64,000 bases of DNA from Cellulophaga sp. F20128. Lineage in GTDB: Bacteria; Bacteroidota; Bacteroidia; Flavobacteriales; Flavobacteriaceae. Below, piece after piece: positions 26,624 to 35,395 of the stretch. Numbering within the stretch: the first letter of the stretch is position 1; each line of letters opens with the position of its first letter. Where the stretch lies: assembly GCF_023015805.1 (NCBI RefSeq), contig NZ_JALKBA010000004.1, forward strand, positions 186,001 to 250,000. Direction: 5' to 3'. The translations under genes were made by a program, and so were the position numbers. The notes under the pieces are model-generated. The model searched no databases. It was given only the letters and a program-made list of their open reading frames with translations, and was not told where the DNA came from.

Positions 26624-27058
26624 TTATAATTTAAGATGAAATAAATCAGAATCCATATCCTTAACAACAATAGCAAGGGTGTTGGTTTCTAACATCTGTT
26701 TTAGATCGTCTCTGATTTTAATGAATTTAAAATGAAGAGGGCAGGGTTCTTTTTCGTTACATTGTTGCAAGCCCAAGCCACAGCCAGTATAGATGGCATC
26801 ACCATCTAGGACAGCGACAATATCACTTAATTTTATAGTAGACAAGGCCTCTATTTCTATAAAAAACCCACCATATGGTCCTTTAGAAGACTGCACCAGA
26901 CCACTTTTTGTCAATTGTTGTAAAATCTTAGCCGTAAATGCTTGGGGTGAATCAATTGAATCAGCAATTGTCGTTAAACTAACCTTAGTATTAACTGTAG
27001 ATTGTTGCGCAATAAAGAGTACTGCCCTAAGTCCGTATTCGCAAGATTTTGAAAACAT
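26624..27058 (-). CDS. Rrf2 family regulator with Fe-S cysteines (NsrR-like), first copy
   Basis: A 144-residue winged-helix regulator. DNA-binding part: MFSKSCEYGLRAVLFIAQQ and DSPQAFTAKILQQLTKSGLV...SKGPYGGF. The cluster-binding loop is TGCGLGLQQCNEKEPCPLH, a CX6CX5C arrangement that suits an NO-sensitive Fe-S cluster as in NsrR. It lies just before the cupin and qNOR genes, so NO sensing is the natural reading. It is roughly half identical to the regulator at 46825. Its promoter carries a pseudo-palindrome shared with that paralogue. Confidence 0.93.
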   Translation of the reverse strand: MFSKSCEYGLRAVLFIAQQSTVNTKVSLTTIADSIDSPQAFTAKILQQLTKSGLVQSSKGPYGGFFIEIEALSTIKLSDIVAVLDGDAIYTGCGLGLQQCNEKEPCPLHFKFIKIRDDLKQMLETNTLAIVVKDMDSDLFHLKL

Positions 27059-27076
27059 ACACTATATTTATACAGG

Positions 27077-27115
27077 CAAAATTAAAACATATTTTAATAA
27101 CGGACAAGTTTATCC
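27077..27115 (-). promoter_or_regulatory. Promoter of the first Rrf2 gene with overlapping operator
   Basis: Minus strand: -7 TAATTTTG (27084-27077) and a -33 TTG (27107-27105) 20 bp upstream. The -33 lies inside GGATAAACTTGTCCG (27115-27101), nearly the same sequence and same placement as at 46765-46780. Consensus of the two: CGGAYAANNTTRTCCG. Confidence 0.75.
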
Positions 27116-27130
27116 TTTATTAATTGTAAC

Positions 27131-27162
27131 AAAAAAATAGCCCCGTAATATAAGGGGCTATT
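27131..27162 (-). terminator. Terminator of the M14 peptidase operon
   Basis: Minus strand: AATAGCCCC / GGGGCTATT around a 9-nt loop, ending in a seven-T run. It lies 23 bp past the end of the minus-strand M14 gene. Confidence 0.85.
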
Positions 27163-27184
27163 GTGTGGTTGTATGAGAACCTAT

Positions 27185-28924
27185 TTAACTTTGTTTTTTA
27201 GAAACTAACCCTCCTTTTGCACTGTCTACGGTAATTGTAACTTTACCACCGCCTTTTACAATCCACCTCACTTTAATAACATCATTCCCGGGAATGTTCG
27301 ACACTTTAAGTATACTGGGATTATTTTTTTGCTCTGTAGTTATATTAAAGTCATCACTGTCTACAATCATTCCTGCCAAAACATCTGCGCCAGAGAGAGA
27401 GATATTATCTGGGCGTTCTATTTTATACTTTAGATCTTGACTAGCGTGAGTAGGCATAAGTCGTTCATTTTTTATAATGGCTGTAATTTCTTTTAACCCG
27501 TTTCCTAATGATTTCTCCGTAATACTGTTTACAGACAATAAGGGCATATGGTGTGCGTGATAAAACGTAAAGACCATATTCCGATGTGCTTCTTCTTCCA
27601 ACATAAAACCAGGAGTAGCCCTGCCCACATTCTTTTTAAAACCGCCAATTTCTATTTCGCCAAATGTTGGGTGGTTGTAAGTACTCCAGTTGGTAAAACC
27701 ATCTCCTAATAGCAGGTCTTTCTCCGCTTTATAGGCTTGATCTCGGTCGCCATCTTTATTCTTGTAATACGCAAATCCGGTAAAGATTTCATTGGTAAAT
27801 GTATAAACCCCTCTTGCTCCATAAAACCAATCTAACTCGCCACCAAAAACTGAATATAAATCCTTGTAAACGGTCATGTATCGATATCCTGGCAGTAATT
27901 CAGCACCTTTATTTCCTATGGCATCATAGATTCTTACATCTGCCCGGTTGTAGGTAGCCACATCTTCTTCCGCACCGGGCCCTCTTAAAATCATTCCACC
28001 AGAATTGTGAAAGCTCTGTGCCCCTGCAATATTTGGCCTGCTGAGTACAAAATCTGCAACAGCTCTATTCTCTGGAACAGAAAAGGGGTATTTATAAGCA
28101 CCGCGCTGCACATAATCTGGCTGCCATTTCCAAGCCCAATCCCTATTTGGATCATAATATCCAGGCACATCTTCATTAATACGACCATCACCATCATTAT
28201 CTAAACCCTCACCTCCTAAGTATTCATAGCGCTGGGTAGTAACGATATCATCAGGTCCTATTTGAATCATTTTTCTGGGATCTAAAGGGTCTACGATCAT
28301 ATTTCCATTTGGATTTTTTCTACGCATCATGGTGATAGAACCATCGCCATCGAGATCATCATACCCATCTTCATCAAACAACCCATCACTATCATCATCC
28401 AAGGCAATCATACCCGCTCTTGGACTGTGCGCTGTATTTCCTTCTTTCATATAATTGTTTCGAGCATCAGGATTTATCGTTGGTACAATGTAAAAGATCC
28501 GATCTTTGAGCATTTCTTTAATATAGGAAACATCCGCAAAACTTTCAGTTAAATACCATGCTGTATAGGTGCATATTTCACCCCCTTGTATTTCATTGGA
28601 ATGAATGTTTCCATCTACATAAAACCCTGGTTTTCGGTTGGCATCACCAACAGAATAATCAGTAATTGCAAGCATCCAAATATCTCTACCTTGGGTAGAT
28701 TTCCCGATTGATTTCCTTTTCACTAAATTGGGATGTGCATCTGCTATTTGTTTGCTAATGGCAGCCAAACCCTCTGACGTATAATATTTGTTAAAGGCAA
28801 TTTTTACTTTTGGGTTATGAGGCGAGCCAGCAGCCCTGAAAAAATCGTTGACGTTTTGAGCCTCTACAGTAGCGGACGTTAACCCAGAAACTACGAGTGC
28901 CATTAAATAGATATATGATTTCAT
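27185..28924 (-). CDS. M14 family zinc carboxypeptidase (active-type paralogue)
   Basis: A 579-residue secreted metallocarboxypeptidase. A signal peptide (about residues 1-22, cut after VEA) leads to the peptidase domain with zinc ligands H108 and E111 (GNIHSNEIQGGE) and H306 (SFHNSGG), plus a candidate catalytic Glu at 379 (YTFTNEIF). Two aspartate-rich calcium-type loops (DDDSDGLFDEDGYDD at about 176-190 and LDNDGDGRINED at 241-252) are inserted in the domain. The C-terminal 120 residues look like a beta-sandwich. It lies 10 bp after the second M14-like gene, so the two are cotranscribed. Confidence 0.92.
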   Translation of the reverse strand: MKSYIYLMALVVSGLTSATVEAQNVNDFFRAAGSPHNPKVKIAFNKYYTSEGLAAISKQIADAHPNLVKRKSIGKSTQGRDIWMLAITDYSVGDANRKPGFYVDGNIHSNEIQGGEICTYTAWYLTESFADVSYIKEMLKDRIFYIVPTINPDARNNYMKEGNTAHSPRAGMIALDDDSDGLFDEDGYDDLDGDGSITMMRRKNPNGNMIVDPLDPRKMIQIGPDDIVTTQRYEYLGGEGLDNDGDGRINEDVPGYYDPNRDWAWKWQPDYVQRGAYKYPFSVPENRAVADFVLSRPNIAGAQSFHNSGGMILRGPGAEEDVATYNRADVRIYDAIGNKGAELLPGYRYMTVYKDLYSVFGGELDWFYGARGVYTFTNEIFTGFAYYKNKDGDRDQAYKAEKDLLLGDGFTNWSTYNHPTFGEIEIGGFKKNVGRATPGFMLEEEAHRNMVFTFYHAHHMPLLSVNSITEKSLGNGLKEITAIIKNERLMPTHASQDLKYKIERPDNISLSGADVLAGMIVDSDDFNITTEQKNNPSILKVSNIPGNDVIKVRWIVKGGGKVTITVDSAKGGLVSKKQS

Positions 28925-28934
28925 TATAAGTATT

Positions 28935-30554
28935 TTATAGGTTTATGGTTATTTCATTGGTTCCTGTTTGCGGCGCTCCTGCTTTTACACTCAGTTTTCC
29001 TCTGCCTTTAATTAACCAGCTGAGATGGATACTACTATCTTCATTAATTTTTGAAATCACTTGGCGTTTTTTACCAGATATAATTTCTTGACCCTTGGCT
29101 AATTCTAAAGAGACATTTATTTTACGCACCCATCTAGATTTAGCTCCCATTTCTGTATGTGAAGGTAGCATCCCATGGTTATGTAAGTCTACTGAAATAC
29201 GGGTAAGTCCAGATCCTAACTGTTCTTCCTTTAGGTTAGTAAATAATAAACTGGGCTGCATTTTAACCACCTCTAAAATAAACGCAGTGTGCTTCGTGGC
29301 AATGCTGTCTACCATAGCGTAAGGTGGGTTTTTTTGAATAAATGGTGAAATACCACCAACTTCAACCTTCTTATTTGGGAAATCAGGATGAGAAATCGAT
29401 TTCCAAGCAACAAAGGCATTGGAAATATTTTCTTGTTCTGCCCATTTTAAAAAGTTTGCATCCTTATTTTTTGGGGCTTTATTAATAGAGTCTCCTTCAA
29501 ATTTAGGAGCCCACCAGCCAGGGGTTCCCATTGCTAATCTTCCAAAATGGAAGTAAGACCATTCAAAAAATCCACCTCCTTGTGTGCCTGAAGCTGGTGC
29601 ATTTTTAGCTTTTATGATTTTGGTATATTTCTCTGAAAGCTGTTTGTTTAGTTTGGCATCATTTTCCAAAATACTAGAAACCACTCTTTTTTTGGCGCTA
29701 GCAGCGTTGTATTTTAAGGGTTCTGATAAGTTATTGGTAGGGCCAAAAGTAAAAATACTGTACAAATTCCACCGTTCATACAAAAAGTCTAAGAGGGCTC
29801 TATTTTCCAATTCGGAAACAGGGTGTTCTCCAGCACCGCTCTTAAAATACGGAGGATCATAGGTAAAGTTTTTGTTGAAATAAACGCCCCCTACACCATC
29901 TTCGTTAAATGCACCGTCCTTGTCATTATCTATCCCTTCTGAAAATACTTTATAACTTCCTTTTTCTCCTTTATTAGCATCTGCTTTTACCATAATTCGA
30001 GGATCTTCTTCCAAGGGTATATATGCTCCAGTGGGGTCTTCAATTCGGATCATTGTAATTAACCCATCCTTGTTTAGATCTTCAAATCCATCTTCATTTA
30101 TAGCACCATCTCTATCATCATCCGTTTTTTTTGCATTGGCTTGTCGCTCATACTTTAGAGCGCTAAAATATTGTTCAGAGGCGTCTGGACTCATGTTTGG
30201 AAAAATGTAAAATGTAGTTGTTTCAAGGACCTCTTTATGGTGAAGAAGTACGTTTTCAGCAAATTTAGCAGCTAACTCAACGCCTAAAAGATGGGAGCCA
30301 TCTACACCTCCAACAACCGCCATTGCCGGGTTACTATCTGGTTTTCCATTAGATAATGTAAGTAACCAAATATCTTTGCCTCCAATGGTTTTTGTTAAAG
30401 ACACCATAGTTGCATTCGCTGCATTTTGGGCCACTAACGTTTTTAAATTGGCAGTAACTGTTTGGTGGGTTCGATAGTTGTCTTGAGAAAATAGGGTTAT
30501 GGAACTTGCCATAGATAAATACCCGAATACGAGGCATAATAACTTATATTTCAT
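28935..30554 (-). CDS. M14-like protein that has lost its zinc ligands
   Basis: A 539-residue paralogue of the downstream peptidase with the same architecture: signal peptide, M14 fold, two calcium-type aspartate loops (DDDRDGAINEDGFED and IDNDKDGAFNEDG), and a beta-sandwich tail. Aligned position by position, the zinc ligands are changed: H108 is D85 (GGVDGSHLLGVE), E111 is H88, and H306 is G271 (FTFGPTNN). Peptidase activity by the usual mechanism is therefore unlikely; binding of peptide or partner is possible. It is the first gene of the two-gene operon. Confidence 0.88.
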   Translation of the reverse strand: MKYKLLCLVFGYLSMASSITLFSQDNYRTHQTVTANLKTLVAQNAANATMVSLTKTIGGKDIWLLTLSNGKPDSNPAMAVVGGVDGSHLLGVELAAKFAENVLLHHKEVLETTTFYIFPNMSPDASEQYFSALKYERQANAKKTDDDRDGAINEDGFEDLNKDGLITMIRIEDPTGAYIPLEEDPRIMVKADANKGEKGSYKVFSEGIDNDKDGAFNEDGVGGVYFNKNFTYDPPYFKSGAGEHPVSELENRALLDFLYERWNLYSIFTFGPTNNLSEPLKYNAASAKKRVVSSILENDAKLNKQLSEKYTKIIKAKNAPASGTQGGGFFEWSYFHFGRLAMGTPGWWAPKFEGDSINKAPKNKDANFLKWAEQENISNAFVAWKSISHPDFPNKKVEVGGISPFIQKNPPYAMVDSIATKHTAFILEVVKMQPSLLFTNLKEEQLGSGLTRISVDLHNHGMLPSHTEMGAKSRWVRKINVSLELAKGQEIISGKKRQVISKINEDSSIHLSWLIKGRGKLSVKAGAPQTGTNEITINL

Positions 30555-30759
30555 GGGTTCAATTATTGGTTTTATGCAATGAAAATACTACTTCTTATAG
30601 GAATTTTTACTTTTTTTTATGAAGAATATAATGTCTACCATTGATTTATAAGCAATTGGGGGATAAAAAAATATCACAACTTAAATCATAAATGATAATC
30701 AGCGCTATTTCATCTCATAATTGTCTAGATTTACTTACCATACTTTAATGCAATAAAAA

Positions 30760-31569
30760 TTGATTAATACAATAAGTACATATAATAAAATTACTTCACA
30801 GATTGATGTTAAAATAGAAGTCTTCGATATTAGAAAGCGGTATACTAAACCGCATAGACACAATAAATATTTAGAAATAGTTTATTTTGTACAAGGAACC
30901 GGTTTTCATCATATAGACTTTAAAAGTTTTGAAATAAAACCCCCTGTCGTATTTTTAATTAAAAAAGATGAAGTACATAACTGGGAAATAGATATAGTGC
31001 CCAAAGGTTTTGTTATTATAATAAAGGAATCCTTTCTTGAAAAAACATTAGATAAGTTTATAAATTCCCAATTGATGAAATTGCAAAATGTACAAAAGAT
31101 TAATATTGCACCAAAGGATAAGTCCTTAGGTAATTTATTTAAAGCATTGTGTTGGGAAATAAAGCAGGAATCTATTAATAAAGAAGTTGTAGAAGGTGGT
31201 ATAAAAGCTATTTTAGCGAAACTTGTTAACTATGCTTCAGTTTCTTCAATTGAAACTACGGATAATGCAACCCTATTTCTAGAATTGTTATCAAAAAAGT
31301 TAAAAAATAATGTAGCTTTTTATGCTAATGAGTTACATACAACATCACAAAATTTAAATGCTTTATGTAATCGTGTTTTTAATAAAACGGCATCCGATGT
31401 TATTGCCGAGCATATTATTAAAGAAGTAAAAAGGCAACTATTGTACACTAGTAGACCTATTAGTGACATTGCTTACGACCTAGATTTTAAAGATACTTCT
31501 CATTTTTCTAAATATTTCAAACGTTTTGTAAAACAAACACCCTTGCAGTATAAAAAATCTCAAGGTTAG
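30760..31569 (+). CDS. AraC family transcriptional regulator
   Basis: A 269-residue regulator with an N-terminal cupin sensor (RYTKPHRHNKYLEIVYFVQG) and two C-terminal helix-turn-helix units (ELHTTSQNLNALCNRVFNKT and ISDIAYDLDFKDTSHFSKYFKR). The only suitable start is TTG; no ATG is available upstream in frame before a stop. It lies 85 bp before a TonB-type outer-membrane receptor on the same strand, which may be its target. It is divergent from the M14 operon. Confidence 0.88.
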   Translation: MINTISTYNKITSQIDVKIEVFDIRKRYTKPHRHNKYLEIVYFVQGTGFHHIDFKSFEIKPPVVFLIKKDEVHNWEIDIVPKGFVIIIKESFLEKTLDKFINSQLMKLQNVQKINIAPKDKSLGNLFKALCWEIKQESINKEVVEGGIKAILAKLVNYASVSSIETTDNATLFLELLSKKLKNNVAFYANELHTTSQNLNALCNRVFNKTASDVIAEHIIKEVKRQLLYTSRPISDIAYDLDFKDTSHFSKYFKRFVKQTPLQYKKSQG

Positions 31570-31654
31570 GGATTAAACCAATTTATTTTCAAATAAACCA
31601 TTTCATTATATATAGGCGTATTATATTAGCCAAAAATTATAAATATACTTTTTG

Positions 31655-34165
31655 ATGCAATTAAAAAATTTTCTATTCTTTATCGTATTCTGTTTTATCG
31701 TACAACTAACTTCAGCCCAGATTAGTGGGAAAATTACAGACGCCAATAACGGTGAACCGCTAGAATATGCAACTGCTGCCTTGTATAAAACACAGGACGG
31801 AACATTGGTAACAGGTGTTATAACAGAATTAGATGGAACATTTTCTATTCCTAATATAAAAGCTGGAACCTATTTTTTGGAAGCTTCATTTATGGGGTAT
31901 GATACCAAAAAAATAGAAGCAATTCGTATTGCTAATAAAGGAGCGGCTAAAGATTTAGGAACTATACAATTAAACTTAGGGAATCAGTTAGATGAAGTGG
32001 TAGTACAAGGAGATCGTTTAACTGTGGTGCATAAAATTGACAGGCAAGTTTTTGATACCAAAAAATATCAAAATAGTGAAGGTGGTACTGCCGTAGATGT
32101 GATTAAAAATTTACCATCTGTTACCGTAGACGGCCAAGGGGAAATAAGTGTTCGAGGCAGTCAAGGTTTTGCGGTTTTAGTCAACGGAAAACCTACCCAA
32201 GGAGATGCTACAGCAATTTTAGCGCAATTACCGGCAAATGCATTAGAATCAGTAGAGTTAATTACCGCACCATCTGCAAAATACGATCCTGAAGGTAAAG
32301 GGGGAATCTTAAATATTATCACAAAAAAAGGAGCAACCAATGGTGTATTTACACAAATAAATGTTCGGGGAGGTTTACCCTCCATTGAACCGTATGATAC
32401 TAAGGTTGCTGCCCAAAGATACGGAATAGATGCTACCTTAAATAAGCGAACCGATATCTGGAATATATCATTAGGTGCTAGTTATCAACGGAATGATAAA
32501 ACCGGTAGAAGGGAAGGAGATATGTTCATAATCAATGAAGCCGAAAACAAAACAACTTTTTTACCGTCAGATGGGGAGCGTAGTTTTGATGAAATAAGTT
32601 ATAATGGAAGGTTTAATGTTGATTATACTCCTAATAAGGCCGACACCTATTCCATAGGCTTTTTTGCAGGCAAACACACTAAGGATAGACTTGCCGATAT
32701 TGTGTATTATGACAATCACGCTGTTTCTCCTATAAATAGTGATACTAGGTTATATACCTTTGATTACTACAATCACAATTTGAGAATTAGAAAGGGTGAT
32801 TTTGCCTTGGGTAGTTTTGATTACGCTCATCAATTTTCTAATGCGTCTAAATTATCGACCTCCTTTTTATACGAATATACATTTTTAGGCGGACCAACGG
32901 TAAATGATAATTTAGGCCATCCAGACCATAGTATCGTATACCAACAAGAGTACAATACCAACGATAATCCACTATATGGTACCCGTATTAACTTGGACTA
33001 CCAATGGAAACCATTTTCAATTGGTTTACTAGAAACAGGGTATCAATACCGTGATTTAGACCATACTGGGGAGTTTGTATACGAGCGTGATGCTGTTTTG
33101 GTTCCTGAGTTTTCAAGTGATGTATCTTTAAAAAGAATTTTACATTCTGGATATGCACAATTAACGGGTGCAAAAAATAAGTGGAATTATGCTGCTGGTG
33201 CACGATTGGAAGCTATGGATCGTGAATATACAGAGTCCTTACGAAGTGAATCAACACCCAATGTTTATAACTACGATTTTGTGAAATTGTTTCCTTCTGC
33301 ATCTGTACAGTATTCGGTTAGTGAAAAAACCAATTGGAAGGCTGCGTATAGTAAAAGGGTAGAGCGAACCACAACATTTAAAATGAATAGTTTTGCAGAA
33401 CGGGAACATTCTGAAGTTTTTGAGCAGGGTGATAATACTTTAGAACCAGAATTTATAGATTTAGTTGAAGTAGGAGTAACCAAGAAGCTAGAAAAAGGAA
33501 ATTCTATTTTTGCAACTGCGTATTACCGACATGTAGAAAATGTAATTAATCGTGTAAATACCTTGGCCTATGAATCAGACGGAGCAGTTCTAGATAGTAT
33601 TATTAATAGAGTATACTCAAACGTAGGTAAGAGTAATTCTCTTGGCTTAGAGATCGGTGCAACCTTAAAACCAACAGAAAACTGGACCAATTTTATTGGG
33701 GCTAATATATACACTTATGATATTTCGGGTTCCTTAGATTTTAGACACAGAGATGGAGTAGAAAGATCGTATGCAATTGACACTAAGGCAACTATTTATT
33801 CTATAAACTTAAATTCTACCTATTCGTTTTGGCAAAATGCCGCTGTACAATTTTCTTTTAATTATTTATCTGATAGAAATACAGCAATGGGCGAAGACTC
33901 TAGGTTTTATTCGCCAAACCTAACATTTAGAAAATCGTTTTTAAATGATAAATTGTCAGCTACTTTGCAGTGGCAGAATATAGATATGGGGCTTTTAAAT
34001 ACCAATGAACAACGTATTACTACATCGAGACCCGGACAATTTTACACCACTACCAATTATCGATATGAGGTAGATATGGTTTCTTTAAACCTCTCCTACA
34101 CCTTTAACGCAGCTAAGAACAAATCGAAGTTTATTGATAGTGAATTTGGTAAGCGAGAGTTTTAA
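31655..34165 (+). CDS. TonB-dependent-receptor-like outer-membrane beta-barrel protein
   Basis: An 836-residue outer-membrane protein. Signal peptide about 1-20 (ending TSAQ), then a carboxypeptidase-regulatory-like domain (GKITDANNGEPLEYATAALY to about residue 95), a plug domain (DVIKNLPSVTVDGQGEISVRG, ELITAPSAKYDPEGKGGILNII), and a large beta-barrel to the terminal aromatic residue. This order is typical of the OMP beta-barrel group close to SusC but without a SusD partner nearby. The ligand is not readable. The ATG at 31655 is chosen over the TTG directly before it. Confidence 0.93.
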   Translation: MQLKNFLFFIVFCFIVQLTSAQISGKITDANNGEPLEYATAALYKTQDGTLVTGVITELDGTFSIPNIKAGTYFLEASFMGYDTKKIEAIRIANKGAAKDLGTIQLNLGNQLDEVVVQGDRLTVVHKIDRQVFDTKKYQNSEGGTAVDVIKNLPSVTVDGQGEISVRGSQGFAVLVNGKPTQGDATAILAQLPANALESVELITAPSAKYDPEGKGGILNIITKKGATNGVFTQINVRGGLPSIEPYDTKVAAQRYGIDATLNKRTDIWNISLGASYQRNDKTGRREGDMFIINEAENKTTFLPSDGERSFDEISYNGRFNVDYTPNKADTYSIGFFAGKHTKDRLADIVYYDNHAVSPINSDTRLYTFDYYNHNLRIRKGDFALGSFDYAHQFSNASKLSTSFLYEYTFLGGPTVNDNLGHPDHSIVYQQEYNTNDNPLYGTRINLDYQWKPFSIGLLETGYQYRDLDHTGEFVYERDAVLVPEFSSDVSLKRILHSGYAQLTGAKNKWNYAAGARLEAMDREYTESLRSESTPNVYNYDFVKLFPSASVQYSVSEKTNWKAAYSKRVERTTTFKMNSFAEREHSEVFEQGDNTLEPEFIDLVEVGVTKKLEKGNSIFATAYYRHVENVINRVNTLAYESDGAVLDSIINRVYSNVGKSNSLGLEIGATLKPTENWTNFIGANIYTYDISGSLDFRHRDGVERSYAIDTKATIYSINLNSTYSFWQNAAVQFSFNYLSDRNTAMGEDSRFYSPNLTFRKSFLNDKLSATLQWQNIDMGLLNTNEQRITTSRPGQFYTTTNYRYEVDMVSLNLSYTFNAAKNKSKFIDSEFGKREF

Positions 34166-34266
34166 TACCTCATTGAGGGTTTAATTGGCCGAGGCTTGCC
34201 TCGGAAATATAAAATGTTTTTTTAGAATCATACATCATTCCCTTGCGTAGTGGTTGTTGATTACGC

Positions 34267-35091
34267 TTAACAATCCCACCAGACTACAAACATTTTTTTG
34301 GAACTACCGTTAGGGAATTTTATCCAACAGAGTGGAGACCTTTGATGAAGCACACTATCCTCCATTTTAATGTAAAATTCAGGATAGTGCATCCAATTTA
34401 CTTGGGTTTGTACGTCTAACAGCCAATTTATTTTTTCCGGAATGTAAAATTTACAGCTATTCAATTGAAAAAGCTCGGAAAAGTGAATATAAAAACCGGT
34501 TAAACAGTCTTTGTTAACTAAACTAAATTCAATGTCTTCTTTTGTTTTATAGGGAATAAATAATTGCGCTTTAAAAATAACACTTTGTTGTATTTCGGAA
34601 GCAGCAATTCCTATGCCTTTTAAAACGGAAGCTGTATGGGTATTATACAATAAAGGCAATTGCTTTTCTTTTAATTTATTTAATTTTTTAAGCAGCGTAT
34701 CATTTCTATTTGGTCCAATCCAATGTCCAATTTCGGTAGTTCCCACATTTTTATCATACAAGTAAAATTTGAATATAACTTCAATATGAAAAACAATAGG
34801 ACCCTTTTTTAAAAGGCAGTCAATTTCTCCAATAGTAAGCTTATTGTCCTGTATTTGTACATTCTCTGCGAGGATTGTAATTTCTTTATCATTCGTTAAT
34901 TCTGCACTTACAAAGCGTTCTACGCGTTTTCCAAGACGTAAACTATCAGCTAAGGCCTCATTAAAAAGCATCGTTTTTTTACGATTCCATTCAAACTGTG
35001 AGAGCCCACAAACAACATCCTCCACCCATAGCGCGGGTGTATTTGTATACCCTTGAAATTGTAGTTGTATATATTTTGAGACGAGATCCAT
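34267..35091 (-). CDS. DUF1853 family protein
   Basis: A 274-residue cytoplasmic protein of the DUF1853 family. The characteristic segments are the opening DLVSKYIQLQF, TIGEIDCLLKKGPIVFHIEVIFKFYLY and HWIGPNRNDTLLKKLNKL. The E-I-D...E-V-x-F-K layout resembles a PD-(D/E)XK nuclease core, which has been suggested for the family, but no activity is established. It is a single gene between a receptor and a glutamate-synthase-like gene. Confidence 0.88.
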   Translation of the reverse strand: MDLVSKYIQLQFQGYTNTPALWVEDVVCGLSQFEWNRKKTMLFNEALADSLRLGKRVERFVSAELTNDKEITILAENVQIQDNKLTIGEIDCLLKKGPIVFHIEVIFKFYLYDKNVGTTEIGHWIGPNRNDTLLKKLNKLKEKQLPLLYNTHTASVLKGIGIAASEIQQSVIFKAQLFIPYKTKEDIEFSLVNKDCLTGFYIHFSELFQLNSCKFYIPEKINWLLDVQTQVNWMHYPEFYIKMEDSVLHQRSPLCWIKFPNGSSKKMFVVWWDC

Positions 35092-35395
35092 AAACCTCTA
35101 AAGTACATTAATTCTAAATCACAATTGCTGGTAAAAAACAAAAAATAAAGTACTTTTTAACTAATTCATTAGCATAGAAACAAAAAGTGGTTTGCCATTA
35201 TTTTATGAAAATTAAAAAAAGGAAGAGAATACTGCCGTTTTTTTCCTGCAAATCGAGAAAGAAATTAGTAATTCTGGCAAACGATTAAATAATTAGGAAT
35301 AAGGCTTATAGGGAAGCGGAAGCCCTATTTTCAAGTATTTATTTTCCTTTATTTCGCTACCTTTGCAATCTATTTTTCATTTAAAAAATATTTGT
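35092..35395 (+). other. Intergenic region before the glutamate-synthase-like gene
   Basis: 304 bp of AT-rich sequence between divergent genes. It holds one promoter (separate entry) and overlapping hairpins around 35303-35328 (ATAGGG/CCCTAT and GGCTT/AAGCC) without a T run. A 27-codon frame starting at 35206 has no support as a gene. Confidence 0.5.
35358..35365 (+). promoter_or_regulatory. -7 promoter element for the glutamate-synthase-like gene
   Basis: TACCTTTG is a full TAnnTTTG match. It overlaps an upstream in-frame TTG at 35363, which rules out that start. Confidence 0.6.

Noticed and set aside
35206-35289. 27-codon ATG frame before the glutamate-synthase-like gene
   Set aside because: Too short, Lys-rich by base composition, and without promoter or coupling to a neighbour.
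35303-35328. Overlapping short hairpins (ATAGGG/CCCTAT and GGCTT/AAGCC)
   Set aside because: Arms are 5-6 bp, no T run follows, and no gene ends nearby on that strand.
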